16,483 nucleotides of DNA from an uncultured bacterium (GTDB taxonomy: Bacteria; Actinomycetota; Actinomycetes; S36-B12). The position numbers and the translations under genes are program-made. Positions 13,750 through 16,483 of the stretch are shown piece by piece. How positions within the stretch are numbered: position 1 is the first letter of the stretch; each line of letters starts with the position of its first letter. Under the pieces are notes generated by a model. The model made no database searches and was not told where the DNA came from. It worked only from the letters and a program-made list of their open reading frames with translations. The stretch spans positions 1 through 16,483 of the forward strand of contig CAJAKT010000577.1 of NCBI GenBank assembly GCA_903940375.1, given 5' to 3'.

Positions 13750-14621
13750 CGGTGCTGGGCGCGTCCGGGTTCATCGGCTCTGCGATGACGGAGCATCTGC
13801 GTGGCAGCGGCCACGACGTGCTGGCCCTGACCCGATCCGATGGTGACCTGACCGCTGGGCCGCCTGACCTGCGCGGCGCTCGCGTCGTCTACAACTTCGC
13901 CGCCGACATGGGCGGCGTCGCGTACTTCCACACGCACGACTTCTGGCCCGCCCTGAGCAACGGGCGGATCACCGCGAACGTGCTCCAAGCCTGCGTGGAG
14001 CAGGGCGTCGAGAGGGTGTTCATGGCGTCCAGCGCCTGCGCCTACCCGATCCATCTGCAACGCCGCCGGCCCGCCCACCGGCTGGAGGAGAGCGAGCTCG
14101 AGTCCGGCGTGCCGGACCAGATGTACGGGCGCGAGAAGCTGCTGCTCACCCGCCTGGCCGAGCGGGCTCCACTGGATGCCCGCGTCGGCATCCTGCACAC
14201 GATCTACGGCGACCCGTTCCCTCGTGGCCAGCGAACCAAGTTCCCCACCGACATCGCAGCCAAGATGCTCGCCGCCCGCGATAGCGGGACCGTGGAGATA
14301 TGGGGCGACGGTCTCCAGGAACGCTCCTACCTGTGGATCGACGACGCCGTCGCGAAGATCGCCGCGATCATGGATGACGACGACAACCCCGGCCCGACGA
14401 ATGTGGGCTATCAAGGGTCGATCAGTGTTCAGCACGTCGCGGAGCTGTGCGCCGACATCGTCGGCATCCGCCCGACCTACACCTACACCGACGCCAAGCC
14501 CAGTGGCGTCCGCGCCCGCGACTGCTCCAACGCTGCCTTCTGGGGCCGGTATGGGCGGATGGAGCCGACGGACTACCGCAGCGGCTTCGCTCAACTCATC
14601 GAACGGCTGGAGGCCGCATGA
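13740..14621 (+). CDS. NAD-dependent sugar epimerase, GDP-mannose 3,5-epimerase-like
   Basis: This 293-residue short-chain dehydrogenase/reductase is probably a nucleotide-sugar epimerase. The dinucleotide-binding motif GASGFIG starts at residue 7. NFAADMGG (52-59), ASSACAYP (96-103), YGREK (Y129, K133), and EIWGDGLQERSYLWIDDA match the GDP-mannose 3,5-epimerase signature. The acid/base residues of that enzyme, a Cys in SSAC and a Lys in the following GxREK-like segment, correspond to C100 and K167. GVRARDCSN near the C-terminus also fits. The start is GTG with GGAGG five bases before. If the assignment holds, it would convert GDP-mannose to GDP-L-galactose or GDP-L-gulose for the adjacent transferases. 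GDP-fucose synthase is the main alternative. Its stop overlaps the connector start. Confidence 0.82.
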   Translation: MDIAVLGASGFIGSAMTEHLRGSGHDVLALTRSDGDLTAGPPDLRGARVVYNFAADMGGVAYFHTHDFWPALSNGRITANVLQACVEQGVERVFMASSACAYPIHLQRRRPAHRLEESELESGVPDQMYGREKLLLTRLAERAPLDARVGILHTIYGDPFPRGQRTKFPTDIAAKMLAARDSGTVEIWGDGLQERSYLWIDDAVAKIAAIMDDDDNPGPTNVGYQGSISVQHVAELCADIVGIRPTYTYTDAKPSGVRARDCSNAAFWGRYGRMEPTDYRSGFAQLIERLEAA

Positions 14622-15232
14622 GCATCACCAACGGGTATGCGACGCTCGCCCTCATCAAGTCGGCTGCTCGCATCACCGACCAGGTCGACGACGCGATGCT
14701 GGAGATGTGCGTGGAGTCCGCGTCCCGCCTCATCGACGAGCACTGCGAGCGCCGCTTCTTCACCGCCGGCACGGAGACCCGCTACTACCGGGCCAACTCG
14801 TCGTGGTGGTGCGACGTCGATGACATCGCCGGCACGGCCATCACCGTGAAGACGGCTGCCGCCCTGGACGGGGTCTACGACACGACATGGAAGGCCGCGG
14901 ACGTCCAGTTTGAGCCGTTGAACCGGACCTCAAGCGGGCTGTCCTGGCCGGTGACCCGGCTGCGGGCCGTGCAGGACTACCTGTTCCCCACCGACCTGGT
15001 CGGCGAGGCCGCCGTGGAGGTCACCGCGGTGTTCGGGTTCGGCACGGCCGTGCCCATCCAGGTACAGCAGGCCGCCGTCCTGCTCGGCCTGCGCCTGTTT
15101 AAGCGTCTGGACTCACCGCTGGGCGTGCTCGGCGTCGGCCCGGACCTCGGCGTCGTCCGAGTCGGCCGCATCGATGCGGACGTGCAGGCGATCCTGCACC
15201 CGTTCCGCCGGTCAGCGGTCGGCGTCGCATGA
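14618..15232 (+). CDS. Head-tail connector (adaptor), HK97 gp6-like
   Basis: This 204-residue protein should bind below the portal and join the head to the tail. The N-terminus NGYATLALIKSAARITDQVDD and the helix SASRLIDEHCERRFF are typical of the gp6-like adaptor family. TETRYYRA follows. The C-terminal helices (QQAAVLLGLRLFKRLDSPLG, then VRVGRIDADVQAILHPFRR) match the longer actinophage versions; HK97 gp6 itself is about half this length. The start is the ATG of an ATGA overlap with the epimerase, so its translation is coupled to the sugar cassette. A longer upstream frame has no family similarity. Confidence 0.88.
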   Translation: MSITNGYATLALIKSAARITDQVDDAMLEMCVESASRLIDEHCERRFFTAGTETRYYRANSSWWCDVDDIAGTAITVKTAAALDGVYDTTWKAADVQFEPLNRTSSGLSWPVTRLRAVQDYLFPTDLVGEAAVEVTAVFGFGTAVPIQVQQAAVLLGLRLFKRLDSPLGVLGVGPDLGVVRVGRIDADVQAILHPFRRSAVGVA

Positions 15233-15633
15233 CAACCATCGCCGCGATCCGCACCGGCCTGGCCACCAGCCTGACGTCCATCAGCGGCCTGCGCACTGCC
15301 GCCACAATCCCCGATGACCCGATGCCCCCCATCGCGGTCATCAACCCCCCGTCGATCACCTACGACATCGCGATGGGCCGCGGACTGGACGAGTACACGT
15401 TCACCGTCCAGGTCCTCGTCGGCCGGGTGTCCGAGCGCACCGCCCAAGGCAGCGTCGACGGGTACTCCAACCCCACAGGGGCAGGCAGCGTGAAGGCTGC
15501 CATCGAGAAAGACCGGACTCTCGGAGGGGCATGTAGCAGCCTCCGAGTGACGTCGATGCGCGGCACCTTCGGCATCGTCGTGAATGACAACACCTACCTC
15601 GCGGCCGAGTTCGTCGTCACCGTGTACGCCTAA
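15229..15633 (+). CDS. Tail terminator (head-tail joining) protein
   Basis: This 134-residue protein fits the actinophage tail terminator or head-tail joining group. It starts TTIAAIRTGLATSLTSISGLRT, has IPDDPMPPIAVI and YDIAMGRGLDEYTFTVQVLVGR in the middle, and ends NTYLAAEFVVTVYA, a usual pattern of helix and beta strands. Members cap the tail tube and help it join the head. The start overlaps the connector stop as ATGA. Only two genes, the connector and this one, lie between the sugar cassette and tail tube, so a separate stopper protein is not evident. Confidence 0.72.
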   Translation: MTTIAAIRTGLATSLTSISGLRTAATIPDDPMPPIAVINPPSITYDIAMGRGLDEYTFTVQVLVGRVSERTAQGSVDGYSNPTGAGSVKAAIEKDRTLGGACSSLRVTSMRGTFGIVVNDNTYLAAEFVVTVYA

Positions 15634-15646
15634 CCAAGGAGTAGAA

Positions 15647-16063
15647 ATGGCAAAGCAGATTCTTCTCGACCCGGTGATCGTGTTCGCCGGCTCCACGGTC
15701 ACGACCTCGTGCGCGTCCGTGACCATCACCGTCGAAGCTGACGACGTCGAGACCACGGCGTTCGGTGGCTCCGGCTGGCGCACCCGCGTCGGCGGCCTCA
15801 AGGGCGGCACGGTGGACTTCGAGTTCCACCAGGACTTCGCCATCGGGTCCATCGACTCGCTGATCTTCCCGCTGCTCGGCGGCACCGCCGCGGTCAAGGT
15901 CCGCCCCGGCGGCACCGCGGCCATCGGTTCCGCGAATCCCGAGTTCCAGTTCGACGTCCTGGTGAACTCCTACAACCCCGTCGATGGGGCCGTGGGCGAT
16001 CTCAGCACGACCTCGGTTTCGTTCCCGATCACCGGCGTCGTCACCCGCGCCGTCACCCCGTAG
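15647..16063 (+). CDS. Major tail (tube) protein
   Basis: This 138-residue beta-rich protein is the likely tube subunit of a siphovirus tail. TITVEADDVETTAFGGSGWRTRVGGLKGG near the start and VDFEFHQDFAIGSIDSL are family-like. A long Gly-rich hairpin region (LLGGTAAVKVRPGGTAAIG) and a closing SVSFPITGVVTRAVTP follow. Size is at the small end for tail tube proteins. AAGGAG sits six bases before the ATG at 15647, and the upstream open frame is only the terminator gene in another frame. Position between the terminator and tail chaperone supports the call. Confidence 0.82.
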   Translation: MAKQILLDPVIVFAGSTVTTSCASVTITVEADDVETTAFGGSGWRTRVGGLKGGTVDFEFHQDFAIGSIDSLIFPLLGGTAAVKVRPGGTAAIGSANPEFQFDVLVNSYNPVDGAVGDLSTTSVSFPITGVVTRAVTP

Positions 16064-16088
16064 CACCGGATATCAAGGAGCCTGCGCC

Positions 16089-16379
16089 ATGCTGAATCCG
16101 ATCACGTTCAAGGTCGAGCAGGGGTCCGGCCCGTTGACGGTCACCGCCAACGGGTCGGACTATGCCGCCTACGAGGACGCCTTCGACCGCCCGGCCATCA
16201 AGGGCATCGCTGAGGGCCGCTACAAGTGCTGGGCGTTCATCGTCTGGCACGCCATGCACCGGCAGGAGTTCACCACCCTGACGTTCGAGGAGTTCCTGGC
16301 GTCGACGCCTGACTTCGGTTCGCCGCAGAAGGCGGACGAGATCCTCCCTTTGGAGAGCAAAGCACCCACTGGGGAGTAG
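16089..16379 (+). CDS. Tail assembly chaperone (gpG-like first frame)
   Basis: This 96-residue protein is likely the first tail assembly chaperone, which wraps the tape measure protein during tail assembly. GSDYAAYEDAFDRPAIKGI and WAFIVWHAMHRQEFTTLTFEEFLAS are typical of these short chaperones after the tube gene. AAGGAG ends eight bases before the ATG. A slippery heptamer CCCTTTG sits at 16346-16352, 25 bases before the stop, in the right register for a -1 shift into the next frame. Two products are then expected: this short form and a longer fusion running beyond the window. Confidence 0.78.
   Translation: MLNPITFKVEQGSGPLTVTANGSDYAAYEDAFDRPAIKGIAEGRYKCWAFIVWHAMHRQEFTTLTFEEFLASTPDFGSPQKADEILPLESKAPTGE
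16346..16352 (+). promoter_or_regulatory. -1 ribosomal frameshift site (slippery heptamer)
   Basis: CCCTTTG reads C-CCT-TTG in the chaperone frame, the canonical X-XXY-YYZ pattern. A -1 shift gives CCC-TTT and enters a frame that stays open to the window end. An 8-bp inverted repeat, CACTGGGG (16367-16374) and CCCCAGTG (16408-16415), starts 14 bases downstream and could form a stimulating stem-loop with a 33-base loop. Confidence 0.6.
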
Positions 16380-16384
16380 TCCAC

Positions 16385-16483
16385 TTGGCCTACGAGTTCC
16401 ACATGGCCCCCAGTGCCGTGCTCCACGAGTCTCCGCGCATGCAGGCAACCATGTTCCGGTACCTGAGGTGGCGGTCCATCCAG
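16385..16483 (+). CDS. Second tail assembly chaperone segment, 3' partial
   Basis: This open frame reads LAYEFHMAPSAVLHESPRM and continues to the window edge. The sequence, a short helical stretch ending in FRYLRWRSIQ, looks like the second chaperone part seen after gpG-like proteins. Two expression modes are possible. The -1 shift at 16346-16352 would fuse it to the first chaperone. Alternatively, the TTG at 16385 has GGGGAG eight bases upstream and could start independently; an ATG lies at 16403. The tape measure gene would be expected next, outside the window. Confidence 0.5.
   Translation, partial: MAYEFHMAPSAVLHESPRMQATMFRYLRWRSIQ

Overview
The window is a strongly GC-rich stretch of an actinobacterial siphovirus or prophage. 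Every convincing gene lies on the + strand. The phage identity rests on a run of structural genes in the usual HK97-type order: terminase small and large subunits, portal, prohead protease, HK97-fold major capsid protein, head-tail connector, tail terminator, tail tube, and tail assembly chaperone. The actinobacterial host is inferred from base composition, a WhiB-family iron-sulfur regulator at 1655-1906, and protein families typical of actinophages. No integrase, attachment site or lysis gene is visible, so lytic phage and prophage cannot be told apart.

Layout. (1) 1-2724 is an early or regulatory block: an AAA ATPase (probably cut by the window edge), a repeat-rich stretch at 1161-1307, a small Cys-containing protein, a WhiB-like protein, and a zinc-finger/HTH protein, all joined by stop-start overlaps. 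(2) 2806-3441 holds two tiny genes of unknown function and an HNH endonuclease. (3) 3442-3705 is a non-coding gap, with a GC hairpin just after the HNH gene and an AT-rich patch carrying a -10-like box six bases before the next ATG. (4) 3706-6273 encodes a stand-alone primase-polymerase domain with a zinc knuckle, then both terminase subunits. (5) 6282-10999 is the head block: small membrane protein, portal, tail-fibre-like protein, a protein of 20-residue Gly/Ser/Thr repeats, protease and capsid. The portal gene has an apparent one-base deletion near 7649 that moves its last 90 codons into another frame. (6) 11112-14621 is a four-gene sugar cassette: a GT4-type glycosyltransferase, a short GT-B-like protein, a GT-A-like glycosyltransferase, and an epimerase that looks like GDP-mannose 3,5-epimerase. 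(7) 14618-16483 is the connector and tail block. It ends with a tail assembly chaperone that carries a canonical -1 slippery heptamer (CCCTTTG) positioned to fuse it to the next reading frame.

How it may work together. The terminase, HNH, portal, protease and capsid genes package DNA into a procapsid, and the connector and tail genes finish a long non-contractile tail. The sugar cassette sits directly between the capsid gene and the connector gene. It is translationally coupled to the connector, which suggests expression with the virion proteins and a role in decorating them with a GDP-sugar-derived glycan. The Ser/Thr-rich repeat protein is one possible acceptor. This virion-glycosylation idea is an inference and is the most interesting hypothesis in the window.
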